NCBI GenBank assembly: GCA_947396885.1
Contig: OX377204.1
Location: 3,348,001 to 3,412,000, forward strand
DNA from: Heligmosomoides polygyrus polygyrus
Taxonomy: Eukaryota > Nematoda > Chromadorea > Rhabditida > Heligmosomidae
Length of the DNA: 64,000 nt
Direction of reading: 5' to 3'
Below, piece by piece: positions 32,001 to 40,904 of the stretch (positions are counted from its first letter, which is position 1; every line of letters starts with the position of its first letter). Position numbers and translations under genes: made by a program. The notes under the pieces are model-generated. The model saw nothing but the letters and a program-made list of their open reading frames with translations, was not told the origin of the DNA and did no database searches.

Positions 32001-33226
32001 GTCTGACCGTCATCTGCTTCGGTCAACGGATCGCTTTCTCCATGGTAAGCGCTTACCGAGGTCTATAAGTTCACGGCAGCGGTACACGAAAGGGGGCATT
32101 CAGGTCGAAGCCGACCAAATTCTACAGAGATGTAATCCACTCAGTGCATGAAAAGAGGAAGAAACTCATTGAGAATGACGGCAACTACTCCGTTTCTTCG
32201 TTTTTAAGTTAATCGTTTCTCTTTCGTGGCACAGCTTTATTTTTGCTGGAAGACAAATTTTGTTGCAAAATTTATGACCCAACCTAATAGCTTGAATCCC
32301 CACGTGATTCCAGAAGCCTGTGCGAGAGTCGAGAATGAGGGTACAGCCATCGGGCGTCTGTGGGACGAAGGCATGCTCAAGCAGTGGAGAGAGAGCTGTT
32401 CCATGTACTTTTTGCCAGCGAATCGCTGGTGTTCACGTCACAGAATCATCCGTTCTCACCGTCTTGTGGACAAAACTTGGCAGCGAGTCCACAGAAACAC
32501 TCGTACAACAAATCTGTCACCCACAGTAACACCACATTGAAAAAGGATTAGCAGAAGCCGTGAACTGAAGGGAATGCCGCTACACGTATTTAAATCCACT
32601 TTGAAGCGGGGAATAATTTTTCATCTTTTTCTTATGCCGTTTTTGCTGAAAGAAATAGTTATATGGGAAGTAGTCTTTCATGCTTGGAATGCGCCACGCA
32701 TTCTAACTCAGCGGGATATCGTGAAGTCAGTTTGAATGTGCATTTGAGGCATACAGTGACCTGCGGCAGCCAACCGATGGAGTCGGTGGGTTCCGCCCCT
32801 CCCAAACAAGTCAGGCGCCAATTCGCAGACCCCCGAGGAGATGAAATGCTCGGCTGGTCTGGCTGGGACCCGAACTAAGAAGCTTCATTCGGGGTGCTCG
32901 TGACGTTCGGAGCACCCTCCAGCTGCGCTACCAAGCACACCAGCTCGAACACGGGGCAAAATAGTTGCTTTGTAAAGGTGACACGGAAAACAAATATTAA
33001 CCGTATCACCATTCAAAACATGAACAGTGATACTTCTAGGGTATTCTAATGATCACCGCTTTGGCGAGAATTACAGACTAGGCGAATCCTTGATTAGGAA
33101 AAATAGCGACAAATTAGGTTTTTTAATAAATATTGTGGCAGTAGAAGACTTGGAGATTTACTTACAAGTGTAGATTTCACAGTAAGCCAGAAGCACTAAG
33201 CACAGCAGTAGACATAATCGGAGCAT
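22979..33226 (-). CDS. Small secreted Tyr/Pro/Gly-rich peptide gene (three exons)
   Basis: Exons: 33226-33166, 28190-28147 and 23098-22979. Exon 1 follows a TTTCAG acceptor directly, consistent with spliced-leader addition, and encodes a signal peptide (MLRLCLLLCLVLLAYC). It ends in phase 1 at GTAAGT. Exon 2 (CTTTCAG acceptor, GTGAGT donor) completes a Tyr codon and encodes YAPQPVPPPYYGDP, ending in phase 0. Exon 3 encodes YYPSYNPYASAGYYNPIGTG and ends GNSISFLVG, then TAA. The joined product is 74 residues, about 55 after signal cleavage. All junctions match in phase, which is strong evidence for a real gene. Function is unknown; composition resembles small nematode cuticle-associated or antimicrobial-type peptides, but this is only analogy. 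Its introns are filled with SINEs, MITEs and mariner debris. Confidence 0.75.
23852..23980. repeat. 56-bp tandem repeat, two full units and a partial third
   Basis: The unit starts GCGGCAAGCGGCGATCG at 23852 and again at 23908, with a shortened third at 23964. The two full units differ at only a few positions. Minus-strand frames over it give a repetitive Arg/Pro-rich peptide with no recognisable domain. Confidence 0.85.
23981..24870. other. Interval with no supported gene
   Basis: No domain, splice pair or repeat boundary was recognised. A short poly(T) run lies near 24555-24575. Confidence 0.35.
24875..25150 (-). pseudogene. mariner transposase C-terminal fragment
   Basis: The minus frame reads EIGDFIASRTPEFYAAR, then SKLAYRWQKRVDLSRFFF. 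This matches the mariner C-terminal pattern (F..SR.P.FY..GI..L..RW.KC...). The sequence around 24880-24900 may be its terminal repeat. Its upstream part is cut by the palindromic MITE that begins at 25151. Confidence 0.55.
25151..25328. mobile_element. Palindromic MITE family A, copy 1
   Basis: Left end GGGCCAGATTCATGAACGAC and right end GTCGTTGATGAATCCCGCCC are mirror images. Arms extend about 60 bases inward through 'aacggagaaattacagccg' and 'aatttcggctgtaatttct'. Flanks are CCG and CGG, so the target duplication is ambiguous here. It splits mariner-derived DNA. Confidence 0.8.
25500..25655. mobile_element. MITE family A-like copy, degraded
   Basis: Starts CTGGGGCCAGACTCATCAAC near 25502 and shares 'ggtatgcggggtatt' with the copy at 52829-52990. 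The right end near 25640 ('cccattgatgatcgtgaat') is a weak mirror. Probably an old, rearranged copy. Confidence 0.45.
25870..26130 (+). repeat. tRNA-like SINE family 3, copy 1
   Basis: Contains TTGCAGTGGATAGTGG (A-box-like), GGGAGTTCGACTCC (B-box-like), then 'tgcatttgagctgact' and 'gatttgaggag'. The copy at 47940-48150 shows the same order with TGGTGCAGTGGGTAGAGG and GGGTTCGGTTCC. Confidence 0.5.
26481..26819 (-). pseudogene. Unrecognised degenerate coding sequence
   Basis: One minus-strand frame reads RNEVMRSLSSETCFALLHAV, FTFTDNGRTVQAKTDRREVF, TNARND, stop, YVVDVRGIPEGEWERITKTF, stop, and SSFKLKVWVAVSEGNTTTHP. The length, composition and only two stops in over 100 codons suggest a decayed gene or retroelement ORF. 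I do not recognise the family. Confidence 0.3.
26885..27540 (-). repeat. SINE family 1 copy interrupted by a MITE
   Basis: The 3' tail (near 26890) and body run to 27053, and the SINE resumes at 27427, ending with the A-box region near 27535. The interruption lies inside the SINE phrase AAGTCTGGTACCAATTCG, reading AAGTAGTCTG before the MITE and CTGGTATTAGTTCG after it. The uninterrupted neighbour at 27545-27848 is a direct empty-site comparison. Confidence 0.8.
27054..27426. mobile_element. MITE family A, copy 2, with CTG target duplication
   Basis: Ends GGGCCGGATTCATGAACG and CGTTCATGAATCCGGCTC are inverted repeats. CTG is present at 27051-27053 and 27427-27429. Inside are further self-complementary tracts rich in 'gggtaag' and 'ttaccc'. 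No ORF. It is inserted in a SINE family 1 copy. Confidence 0.85.
27545..27848 (-). repeat. tRNA-derived SINE family 1
   Basis: Full-length minus-orientation copy: tail AAAGGATAAAGGACGGCG, body with GGATGTCGTGGAGGCGATTT and ATTTGGCCATACAGTGACTT, B-box complement GAACC and A-box complement CCTCCTCCGACTGCGCTAC. It abuts the interrupted SINE upstream, so two SINEs lie head to tail. Confidence 0.85.
28147..28190 (-). CDS. Exon 2 of the secreted peptide gene
   Basis: Forty-four coding bases between CTTTCAG and GTGAGTTC. Its first two bases complete the split Tyr codon from exon 1. It encodes a Pro/Tyr-rich segment (APQPVPPPYYGDP). Confidence 0.7.
28380..28870 (-). repeat. Dispersed repeat X copy 2 with GC-rich hairpin/TATA cassette copy 2
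   Basis: On the minus strand this reads through the repeat X phrases also found at 13691-14000, then a GC-rich hairpin (28397-28466) and ends GGAGTATAAAAGGCGCC. The arrangement links repeat X to the cassette at 15331-15427, although those two parts are separated there. The open frame MHCADQPDESFLFCSLNDSW is shared between both repeat X copies. Confidence 0.7.
28916..29684 (+). mobile_element. Tc1/mariner-superfamily element with poly-G terminal repeats
   Basis: Ten G bases then CAAAAGTAATG on the left mirror CATTACTTTTG plus fourteen C bases on the right; the right end has one extra mismatch. TA-containing flanks are present on both sides. Inside, plus-strand frames read QDEKYVF, LNPAKQRVWVRPGDLLP, EKHLWSFWVCAHGSVYRK, FPKSTTMNSKAMVNEIEE and VLLFDNDKGHKN. 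The DEK and FDND motifs resemble the first two catalytic Asp sites of this superfamily. Stops and a missing third acidic motif make it inactive. At about 770 bp it is shorter than a typical full element. Confidence 0.65.
29700..29820. repeat. Dispersed repeat D fragment
   Basis: Contains 'ggtacgggctaaggtcatgg' and 'gtcagatttgtgaccagcg', related to the 18060-18480 and 55830-56300 repeats. Confidence 0.45.
29890..30107 (+). repeat. GC-rich block with two TATA-like boxes (cassette copy 3)
   Basis: A strongly GC-rich stretch with GAGTATAAAAGCGATGCGG at about 30000 and AAGTATAAAAGGCGCCTTAG at about 30088. The second box matches the cassette boxes at 15411 and, in reverse, 28381. No gene start can be tied to it. 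Confidence 0.55.
30902..30995. mobile_element. Near-perfect 90-bp palindromic MITE
   Basis: Arms begin CAGTACCGGACGCGTCTTTT and mirror exactly for about 38 bases around a short centre. TA flanks both ends (30902-30903 and 30994-30995), matching a Tc1/mariner-type target duplication. The near-perfect symmetry suggests a recent insertion or active sequence maintenance. Confidence 0.85.
31300..32200 (+). other. Coding-like but unrecognised interval
   Basis: Plus-strand frames include LREELRALTSKPELHR-like and WVCRDPVHRELLHIVKPSSA stretches, with a stop between them, and no frame is open throughout. It could be an old retroelement ORF. No motif supports a family. Confidence 0.2.
32675..32945 (-). 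repeat. tRNA-derived SINE family 1, diverged copy
   Basis: Shares AATGCGCCACGCATTCTA, 'gaatgtgcatttg', 'gtgacctgcggcagccaacc' and a CTGCGCTACCAAGC A-box complement with other copies, with many substitutions. It is an old copy inside intron 1 of the secreted peptide gene. Confidence 0.7.
33166..33226 (-). CDS. Exon 1 (signal peptide) of the secreted peptide gene
   Basis: ATG at 33226 immediately follows TTTCAG, as in trans-spliced nematode mRNAs. Twenty codons encode a Leu-rich signal peptide ending AYCEIYT. The perfect donor GTAAGT starts at 33165, leaving phase 1. Confidence 0.7.
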
Positions 33227-33534
33227 CTGAAACGGAACGCTGTTAGTAGTAGTCATGCTATACATTTCTATAGGAACATGCAGAACTCGGATACGCAATT
33301 TTGACGAGAAAGAGGGCAGAAGGAACATCCAGAGAAGAAGGAATACAGTAAGGATAAAAGTGTGTAGAAACGTCATTACCATTCAGCTCAGAATAGAGAT
33401 TGCATTTAGCGAACAATGACAAGGAAAGTGTACTGTATGGATGAAAAGATGCAATAACTTCTATGCTAAGCCGCACAGAATGACACGGACATTCAGACAC
33501 CAGAGATTAGCTGTGTATATTTATGGAAGAAGCC

Positions 33535-33640
33535 ATAAGATAAAGGATAAAGGGCTACGTTACTCAATCCTTTTGAGATACGCTACGCATTCCACCTCGA
33601 CGGGATGTCCTGGAGGCGATTTGAAGAACCCCAAAGTATT
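33535..33640 (-). repeat. tRNA-derived SINE family 1, 3' fragment
   Basis: Contains the tail 'agataaaggataaagggc', 'ttactcaatccttttgag' and 'gggatgtcctggaggcgat'. The tRNA-like half is missing, as in 5' truncation. Confidence 0.7.
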
Positions 33641-33812
33641 CAGCAATTCCTATTCTTAAAGATGGTTATAGAGTGTAGAAAATAAAATATATAGATACTA
33701 TACAATATGGAATATTTCTTTTAAAAAACAGCGCCTGCTAAGTCGATAATAAATTGTTTGTATAAACAAAGGTGTCCCACAAAACGGTGGTGCCCTATCA
33801 TTGCTGATGTTA

Positions 33813-34697
33813 CCAGGCTGTCCAATAATTCCTGTCCGAAAATTTTCAAAATTCTATAATTTTCCTCAGTAGTGTTGTAATCTCAGGTAAGTGTAAAAAA
33901 CTTCTAGAAGGTTCTCCAGAGTTCCACGCTAGGGGTATATAAGGCGCAGTCGCCGCGTCCAGCTACCAGTACAAGCTAAAACGGACCAAGGTCGAATTCG
34001 TACGTTCGTGTACTGCGAGTGGCTGCTGGGCAACGACACGGGCACCGCGGTCGCCAGCATCTGCAGAGCGTGCAAGGAGGATGCAGTGTCCCAACGCACA
34101 GTCAGGCGCTGGTTCAATCGTTTCGAGAGCGACGACGCGAGCCTCAAGGACAGGGAACACCTGCTGAAGATCATGCTCTGCTGCTGGTGGGACGCCAAGG
34201 GCATGCTGTACTTCGAGCTGCTCCCACAAAGCAGGACGGTCACCGCCTCCATCTACACCGATCAGCTCGAGAAACTAGCCGCCGCCGTCCGAGAAAAGCG
34301 TCCCCGACGGGCCTCGGTCCACCTGCTGCACGACAACGCGCGCCCCCACGTGGCGAAGGAGACCCAGCAGAAGTTGGCGACGCTCGGCTGGGAGACGGTT
34401 GCCCATCCGCCGTACTCCCCGGACCTCGCCCCCTCCGACTACCACTTGTTCCGCCCGCTGAAGCACCATCTGGCCGGAAGACAATCCACCAACTACGACA
34501 ACCTCAAATCCGACATCGCGGACTTCTTCGAGTCGCAGCCCCGGAGTTCTGGGCGAAGGGCATCGGCGACCTGCCCAATCGATGGGCCACTGTTGTGGAT
34601 AACTGTGGTGATTATATTGTTGATCAGACTTGTTTTCAATAAAGTTGAAAAAAATTAAAAATGGTGAAATTTTCGGGCAAGAATTATTGGATAGCCA
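33813..34697 (+). mobile_element. mariner element with matched terminal repeats
   Basis: The left terminus (GGCTGTCCAATAATTCCTG, from about 33815) and right terminus (reverse complement GGCTATCCAATAATTCTTG) match over about 30 bases with few differences, and both lie next to TA. The transposase frame between them is described separately. At about 885 bp it is shorter than a full mariner because of an internal deletion. Confidence 0.85.
33969..34642 (+). pseudogene. mariner transposase with internal deletion and one frameshift
   Basis: The frame reads AKTDQGRIRTFVYCEWLLGN, an HTH ending VSQRTVRRWFNRFESDDASL, then jumps to KIMLCCWWDAKGMLYFELLP, so the second HTH and the first catalytic Asp motif are deleted in frame. 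It retains LLHDNARPHVAKETQQKL and YSPDLAPSDYHLF, with 34 residues between the second and third Asp, the DD34D signature of mariner. Near 34545 a one-base frameshift moves the natural C-terminus (GIGDLPNRWATVVDNCGDYI, stop at about 34642) into another frame. Codons are markedly GC-rich compared with the AT-rich surroundings, so it may be a recent arrival. Confidence 0.85.
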
Positions 34698-34699
34698 TA

Positions 34700-35127
34700 C
34701 ATTGTGCCTCTTCGAATTCAATTGCTTCCATAAACAAGTAAATTACCAACCCGAATTCCATCCCTTCAGGCATATAGATAATATTTTAATTATTCATCAC
34801 ATAGAAGAAACAGATGTTGATAATACACTTAGCAACACTAATAATATAATGAAACTAGGAAAAGATCCCATCCCAATAATTGAAATTTTCTACACTTCAC
34901 CACGCATATACGTAACGGTAAAATAATTACTAAGCAGTACAATAGGACGTACAGTTTTTCGTTTAAAGTCTTCAAACTCCCGCTTTGTGCGCTAAAGTGA
35001 TACAACTGTTGTGATCGCTTCATTGCGTTTTTTACAGCGTGGTTCCTTTCGGCATTTTTCTACTCCAAATAAAGAGCACGTCTTCTCGACACTTAGTTGA
35101 ATATTAAATAAATAAATATTAATGTAA
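34700..35127. other. AT-rich interval with no supported gene
   Basis: Short open frames only; no recognisable motif. Confidence 0.4.
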
Positions 35128-35400
35128 ATGGAGCTGAAAGTGCTGCAATGTGACCAGAATCTATCACCTGGTGGTGACGACAGGATTCTGTTGAGATACC
35201 TCACCCTAATCGGAAGCACTGATAGCAGCGTGGTTGAGCCCGAGAACTATGTATTTATTACTGAGCATCTGCTGAATAATAACCTAAATTTAAGGAATAT
35301 CGAGGCCTCAATTTTGTTGGAATATTCCGGTCGAAGGAAGTCTTCGAGACAATTCCTGTACTAGAAATCAGTCACTCCTCTGCAATTTCAAAAAGAAGAC
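35128..35400 (+). repeat. Dispersed coding-like repeat E, copy 1
   Basis: The frame MELKVLQCDQNLSPGGDDRI continues through GSTDSSVVEPENYVFITEHL to a stop at 35362. A diverged copy lies at 36027-36460, interrupted by a MITE. The pairing suggests a duplicated gene fragment or retrocopy. No domain is recognised. Confidence 0.45.
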
Positions 35401-36026
35401 CAATCGAAAAGAGAAAATACAGACAATTCGCTCCTTATTGGAACCAAAAGAAGTGGAACACGTGCAATGTTCGAAACCTCAAAAACGATCATCCCTTCGA
35501 AGATGACCGAGCTAAGTATAAGGTGTTCTTGCTAAGATTAGATGCAAACGCGAAGCATTTTCAGTCTTTCACGAAGAATTCGAGAAATGGTTCAATTATC
35601 TCCCGTTTACCAATACTTAAATGGTCCACCTCAGTTAGTTTACAGCTAGTCTAGCACCTATGGTCGTAGTATCGTAGGCCGCTGCTCTGCATTTTTTTCC
35701 TTTCGATTACTTTATCACAACTATTTTAGCGCGACTTAAAAGCCTCCACGTTTTACTTGCGCGATTTGTGCGGTTGTAAAGTCTTCATATCTTTTTTTCC
35801 ACACCCCTTATTGTTTCTGCTTACCTTTTCCTACTTTCGTTCTTCTTCTTTCTCTTTTTTTCCTCATTTTTTCTCTAAAGCCAATTTAATTGTTCTGTAT
35901 GTGGATTTCCTCTCTTTACAGTGTATGTTTTTTTTTTTTCGAATTGGCAATAAATAAATCATGGAGAGCTCACCAAAAAGAGAACGAATAATAATATATG
36001 GGGGTACAGATTCAGAGATTCGACTC
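35401..36026. other. AT-rich interval with no supported gene
   Basis: Poly(T)-rich near 35880-35940 and followed by AATAAATAAATC-like sequence. No gene assigned. Confidence 0.35.
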
Positions 36027-36460
36027 TTGAAGCTGAAAGCGCTGCAAGTGCCGAGAATTTGCTACTAGGAGCCGGATTTATCAACGACTTACAGCAATTT
36101 AACGGAGAAAACACAGCCGAAATTGTTTCACCGTATATCAGGAATTTCGGCTGTTATTTCTCTGTTAAATTGCTGTAAGTCGTTGATGAATACGGCCCCT
36201 GGTGATGACTACAGAATTATGTTGTCGTACCTCACCGAAGTTGGAAGCACAGACAGCACCGTGCTTCAGCCTGAGAACTACCTTTTTTAACTGAAAATCC
36301 GCTGAATAACAACACGAAGGGGGCTGTAGAGCCTTCTATTTTTTGAACATTTCGATCGAGGGAAGTGCTCGGAAGTGCTCGTTAGAAACTACCATCGTTC
36401 CGAAATCTCCTGCACAGAATTGCCGAAAAAGAATAGCTTTCGCAACAGGGAGGGTAAGCT
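36027..36460 (+). repeat. Dispersed coding-like repeat E, copy 2, interrupted by a MITE
   Basis: Homologous to 35128-35400: 'agctgaaagcgctgcaagtg' before the MITE, then 'ctggtgatgactacagaatt' and 'cctgagaactacctttt' after it. Frameshifts and stops show decay. Confidence 0.5.
36068..36198. mobile_element. Palindromic MITE family A, copy 3
   Basis: Ends GGAGCCGGATTTATCAACGA and TCGTTGATGAATACGGCCC are mirror images, and inner arms share 'aacggagaaaacacagccg' and its mirror with copy 1. It is flanked by CTA on the left and CTG on the right. The intact relative at 35160-35185 reads CACCTGGTGGTGACG at this point, an empty site. Confidence 0.8.
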
Positions 36461-36776
36461 TTTTGACTTCACAAGAAGAGTAAGAAGAGTAAAAATAGGT
36501 CTAGAAGTCCCAGTCTTCCAGTGCAAATTGCATAGTGGACGAGATGCCTATGAATGAAGGATTTTGAACCTGCAGGAGTGAGGAGCACTAAAAAACTAGA
36601 AAATTGCCAGATTAGTTGAGGTTTAGGTAGGCGAGGGGGATTACCATGAAGGTCGTAGATGAAGTGGGGCGAAGCGAGGAGCTCAGTGAGGAGGTAAGGA
36701 ACACCACATGTACAGGAGTATAGGAAATGTCCACTTTGGCTGTTTACAGTTGAAATTTGATTGCGTCCGGTCGTAC

Positions 36777-36780
<4 letters not shown>

Positions 36781-36843
<63 letters not shown>
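36781..36843. repeat. (AG)n microsatellite
   Basis: About 31 uninterrupted AG dinucleotides. Long RE-repeat or SL-repeat frames over it are artefacts. Confidence 0.98.
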
Positions 36844-36846
<3 letters not shown>

Positions 36847-37089
36847 GCGAGATCGCTCTTCGTCGGACAAAAAGCTTCGGAAGAAAAGGAGCACGTCGAC
36901 ATTAGGCCTTCTGGTTTTATTATAAAAGATTCACCCCAACAACCTTGAAAGAAGGAAATATTAGTTCGAAAGAAGAACAAGTAGAACCTTCTCCGAATAA
37001 GCATATGTAGGCTGACCTATGGTCTACATCTACCACTATTGTCGCCATATTCCGTAACTACTCGGAGAAAATCGTTCTCGATGGCAAGC

Positions 37090-37355
37090 AAGTTCGACTG
37101 CTTCTGCTTTCCGACTTTAAGAAGCAGAGCAGTGCAAGAGTTGTGGCGGATAACTCATGTGGAACGATGGGTCCTGCCACTGTCTCCTATGACACAGCGA
37201 AAGTATGGTTCCGGAAGTTCAAGAACAGAGACTCTTGCCTGGAGGACCAACCACGGTCTGGAGAGCAAGTAGCAGTGAATGAGGAGCGCCTTCTGAAGCT
37301 GGGAAAGGAGCCACGCCTTACACCTTACCCTAACCACGTTGCCAAACATTTATGA
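37090..37355 (+). pseudogene. mariner transposase N-terminal fragment
   Basis: The frame reads VRLLLLSDFKKQSSARVVAD, then GTMGPATVSYDTAKVWFRKF, NRDSCLEDQPRSGEQVAVNE and a stop near 37355. It matches the mariner/SETMAR N-terminal HTH pattern (LL..F..G..A......N..FG.G.....T...WF.KF..GD.SLED..RSGR). The catalytic region is absent. Confidence 0.55.
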
Positions 37356-38004
37356 AGCAGGGATTCTCCTTGTCAAGGAGACAGTCTAATACTGCCAATA
37401 AGAAAGGAAAGCCTTCGTCTTTTCCTCGACAAAGTGAAGCAAAAACGAAGATGATCTCCAGTTCTAACGAGCTCGGCGTCGTAGATCCGAATGACGTTGC
37501 GTTGTGGCGAATATGGCGAATGTGTTGTGCACGACGGTGTCTTATATAGGCCGCTAAGGTCATCTCCTTGTTTGGTACTTCCACACATCACGGTTCATGG
37601 TCTGCGTACGCGCACGGAAACGACTTCAAAACACACCTGACGAGAAGATGAGCGGTGGGAAAATCGAGAAGGGAAAAACCGGTCGCATTATCATCAGCAG
37701 CCATGAAAATATCAACGTCCGTGAACTGTAAGGTATGGAAGGGAGTAGGCGGCAGCACACGGTGGCTGATACCAACGAGAACAGAGATGGCCAAATGGAG
37801 TCTGAAGAACATGCCCCACCATATATGCGTGGGTAGCTGTCTCTCAAAACAAACCTCTTCAGCATCATGCGATCGGGGCAATATTGTAAGCGATCCTGAG
37901 GAAGTGTACAGCAGCGGTGACTGTTTGGTGGATTTCTGAGAACGCCATGGATGGAGTGAGAGTGTCTAATAAGACGATAGGTACAGCGCGATCATGACTA
38001 AACA
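37356..38004. other. Interval with no supported gene
   Basis: Several overlapping frames on both strands reach 65-97 codons but have no recognisable motif or splice support. Confidence 0.3.
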
Positions 38005-38295
38005 ACAAAGGATAAAGTATGGCGTTACTCAACTTCTTTTAGGACACGCCACGCATTCTACTTCTACGGGATGTCGTGGAGGCGATATGAATACGCATTT
38101 GGCCATACAATGATTTGCGGTGGCTAGTCAATGGACAAATCAGCGCTTTATCCTTCCCCTACAGGTCTGGGATCAATTCACCGACCCCGGAGGGATGGAA
38201 GGTTTGATTGGCCTGGGCGGGAAATCCGAACCAGGAACCTGGTATGGGGTGAACGCGACAGCCGGCGCATACCCCGACTGCGCTACACACCCTTT
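38005..38295 (-). repeat. tRNA-derived SINE family 1
   Basis: Near full length: tail 'aaaggataaagtatggcgtt', body GGATGTCGTGGAGGCGAT, ATTTGGCCATACAATGATTT, and an A-box complement GACTGCGCTACACAC. Confidence 0.8.
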
Positions 38296-38299
38296 AGTG

Positions 38300-39260
38300 A
38301 TAACAAGGAGAATAAAACACTAGAGATGTCTGTAGCGATCAACTGTAGCGACTAACTTCCAACTTCGGCTCTCGGTTGCCAATCTCGGAGGTGTGACTTC
38401 CTAGCCAACAGGTTTCTGAGGAAGTTCAACTTGCTATCTGCGAAAAAGATCTGGCGAGGTTCTCGGCACAAGCTTCTAGGTTGTTTGTAACGAGTTGAGT
38501 GCTTTAATCTTTTATTATTCGGTTTTATAGAGTTTTTATGCTGTTGATGTTTCATCCATGATTCAGCGTCAGAGCGTCTGCACTGTCGCCTCTTGTCTAT
38601 AAAACTTACGTTGTAATCGAGCTCTCAGAATGCGTATGTTCTTCAGTTTTATATTAGCTTTTTCTCTAGTTTTGGTCATTTTTTTTGTTTGAAGTGCCTA
38701 CTGCTGTGTTTGTTTGAGTTAAGGGTTTTGCTTACTCTTCTTTGATGCACTAGCGCGCCCTTTGGAGCATAAATAAATAAATAAATCGTATTGTGACGAT
38801 GCTTGACTCTTCTTTACGCCTTGAGTAAAATACAAAAATATTATAAAAACTGGTGAATGTGCGTGTCGTTGACGCTGACCGAATTTGGATGCAGAACATC
38901 ACCTTTATGCTATTGTCACCCGTAGGTCTGCAAGAACTGGAGCATGACTTACAACTGCTTCCTTGATCAGGCGTCAAATCGGTGTCAACAAAGGGGTAGC
39001 ACGAGCTACCCAAGGATAGTCCCACCTTGATTGTTTGCGTGACTATGCAGAACTGACGGAGAGAATCTTGTGAAGGAAGGGGATTGGGATTGAGGTGATA
39101 TTTGAGGGGGGGGAGTGGGAACAAAAACAGTGCTTTTTTAAAGGAAGTTACAGCATTATTGTACGGGAATAGCCCGCTGCATACAGTATAGATTAGAGCG
39201 CAGTTACTTTCCACGTGTTCATTTGAATTCCATTTGAATTTACGCTATTGATCGGTTGGC
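38300..39260. other. Interval with no supported gene
   Basis: A short (AAAT)n run occurs near 38768-38788. No coding or repeat element could be supported. Confidence 0.35.
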
Positions 39261-39264
39261 GGGA

Positions 39265-39380
39265 AAAGGAGTATAAATACCCGGGTCCGCGCCGCCGGAT
39301 TCATTCTACTCTCTTCTTCGCCTGTCCTCCGGATCGCCATCGTCTCTGCCGTACTCCCGGCTACCTAATAAACTGCCTCC
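39265..39380 (+). promoter_or_regulatory. LTR-like or promoter-like stretch (TATA plus AATAAA)
   Basis: AGTATAAATACCCGGGTC at about 39270 is followed about 90 bases later by CTAATAAACTGCC. The spacing suits a solo-LTR U3/R/U5 or a short transcript, but no matching copy was found in the window. Confidence 0.25.
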
Positions 39381-39429
39381 GCTGCCGTAGACGAACAGAA
39401 CAGGGGTTGAACCGAGGGTGACCGACGGT

Positions 39430-40209
39430 ACATTATAAATAACTTTCCCTTGTTGTAGTCTTGCATCGTATTCCCGCTCTCTACCTTATGTTTTTGGTCC
39501 ATCCACTTTATGCTACCGTAAATGCTCCAGGACCCTCAAATGGAATTTAAAAGAAGTACTTACCCGACACATGGATACCGATATCGAGGAGAATCTCCAG
39601 TTACCAGTAGCTGAACTAGGATTCGGGTGAAAAGCGTCAGCTTCTGATAGCAGCCAGATATTTAATTGAATTTTTGACGCATTTTTCCCAGGAAGTCTAC
39701 CACTTTTACTTTTCTTTCTTCATTGATGTTGTCTCCCTTCCCCCGTCCTCCAAACTAGAAGTCGTCTGAAAAACTTTCATATAAAACTGTTATATCTGAT
39801 AGCTTGCTAGAACTTGCACTAGATCTCAGATCTAGCGATAAGTTTGCTGTTCGCAGAGTGGTAGTAGATGAAATTTCTGTAAAAAGACAACCACCCTAAA
39901 GTGGTAAAAGTTGCTGAAAATAAATGATTTTTAGGAGGAATAGGGCGCTCTTGAACATGTCGGGAACGCGGTGCCCATGTTTCCCTGCTTACACACCCTT
40001 AGGAGCCTACATGTCCTTAGGAAGCCTCTCGCGATCTTGAATATATTCTGAAGAGGGGTAGAGGTCGAAATGAAATGTCAAATTGGACACTTCTACAAGC
40101 AAACTGGAAACATTTAAAAGCCAGATGGTCACCAATGCCGAATCCATAGCGTGGGATAGGTGAACTACAACTTTTCTGGAAAGCCATGGCAAACTTTTTG
40201 ATTTCAAAA
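39430..40209. other. Interval with no supported gene
   Basis: Nothing recognisable. Confidence 0.35.
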
Positions 40210-40440
40210 TTTATTTTGAACTACTTGAAGAGGAGTGCCGACGTTAATGTAAAGTAGTCCGCTCTGATTTGACGAGTGCTCATTTCGATTTCAAAAATGC
40301 TCAGTTCGCACTGAAGTGTCGAGTTTGGTTGAAGAGCGTCGTCCATTTTGAGGGCAAATGGCATATAATAGGTTTTTATGTTTTTTTTTCAAATTTGCAA
40401 CAATTACGCGCTGCTAACTGTATTTAGTACCAAAATTTAA
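40210..40440. repeat. Partial copy of the large foldback family
   Basis: Contains 'tgtcgagtttggttgaagag' and 'ttttgagggcaaatggcata', resembling a diverged end of the neighbouring full element. Confidence 0.4.
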
Positions 40441-40904
40441 CGAGTTATTGTCGTTCAAAAATCGTATGAAAACCTAAAGACCAGAAGCCTGCGCACACCT
40501 CTGATGTGATCGTGACATCCGCGGCGCATCCGAATCAATCCGATGAAGGCATATATCGTCATTGGTTTGTGCTGTTCTTCAAAAGACAATGAAATGGACG
40601 CTCGCCGGCTGTGAACACAGCGACCACTGCGTTCGCTGACGCTGTGGCATTGTCGCTGATGTTCAGCGAAACGGTCTGCCTTTTGTCTGGTTTGCTATTT
40701 TTGAATTAAAATCGCTATATTTTAGAACTTTCCAGGAATCATATCCAGAAAGCTCCAGAAAACGTCTGAGTTAAAGTATCAACTAAAAGATGGTCAACTG
40801 TGACAGAAATTCACTTCACCTTCTATAGTTGCTCTCATTCCGTTTTTCATCGCTACGTATTTAAAGAAATTCGTACTACCTCTTTTAACTAAAATTACTT
40901 TATA

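Noticed and set aside
34275..34721. A 148-codon minus-strand frame opposite the mariner
   Set aside because: Shadow of the GC-rich mariner coding strand, which has clear DD34D motifs.
36708..36905. Open frames of alternating RE or SL residues
   Set aside because: They are translations of the (AG)n microsatellite and are open in several frames on both strands.
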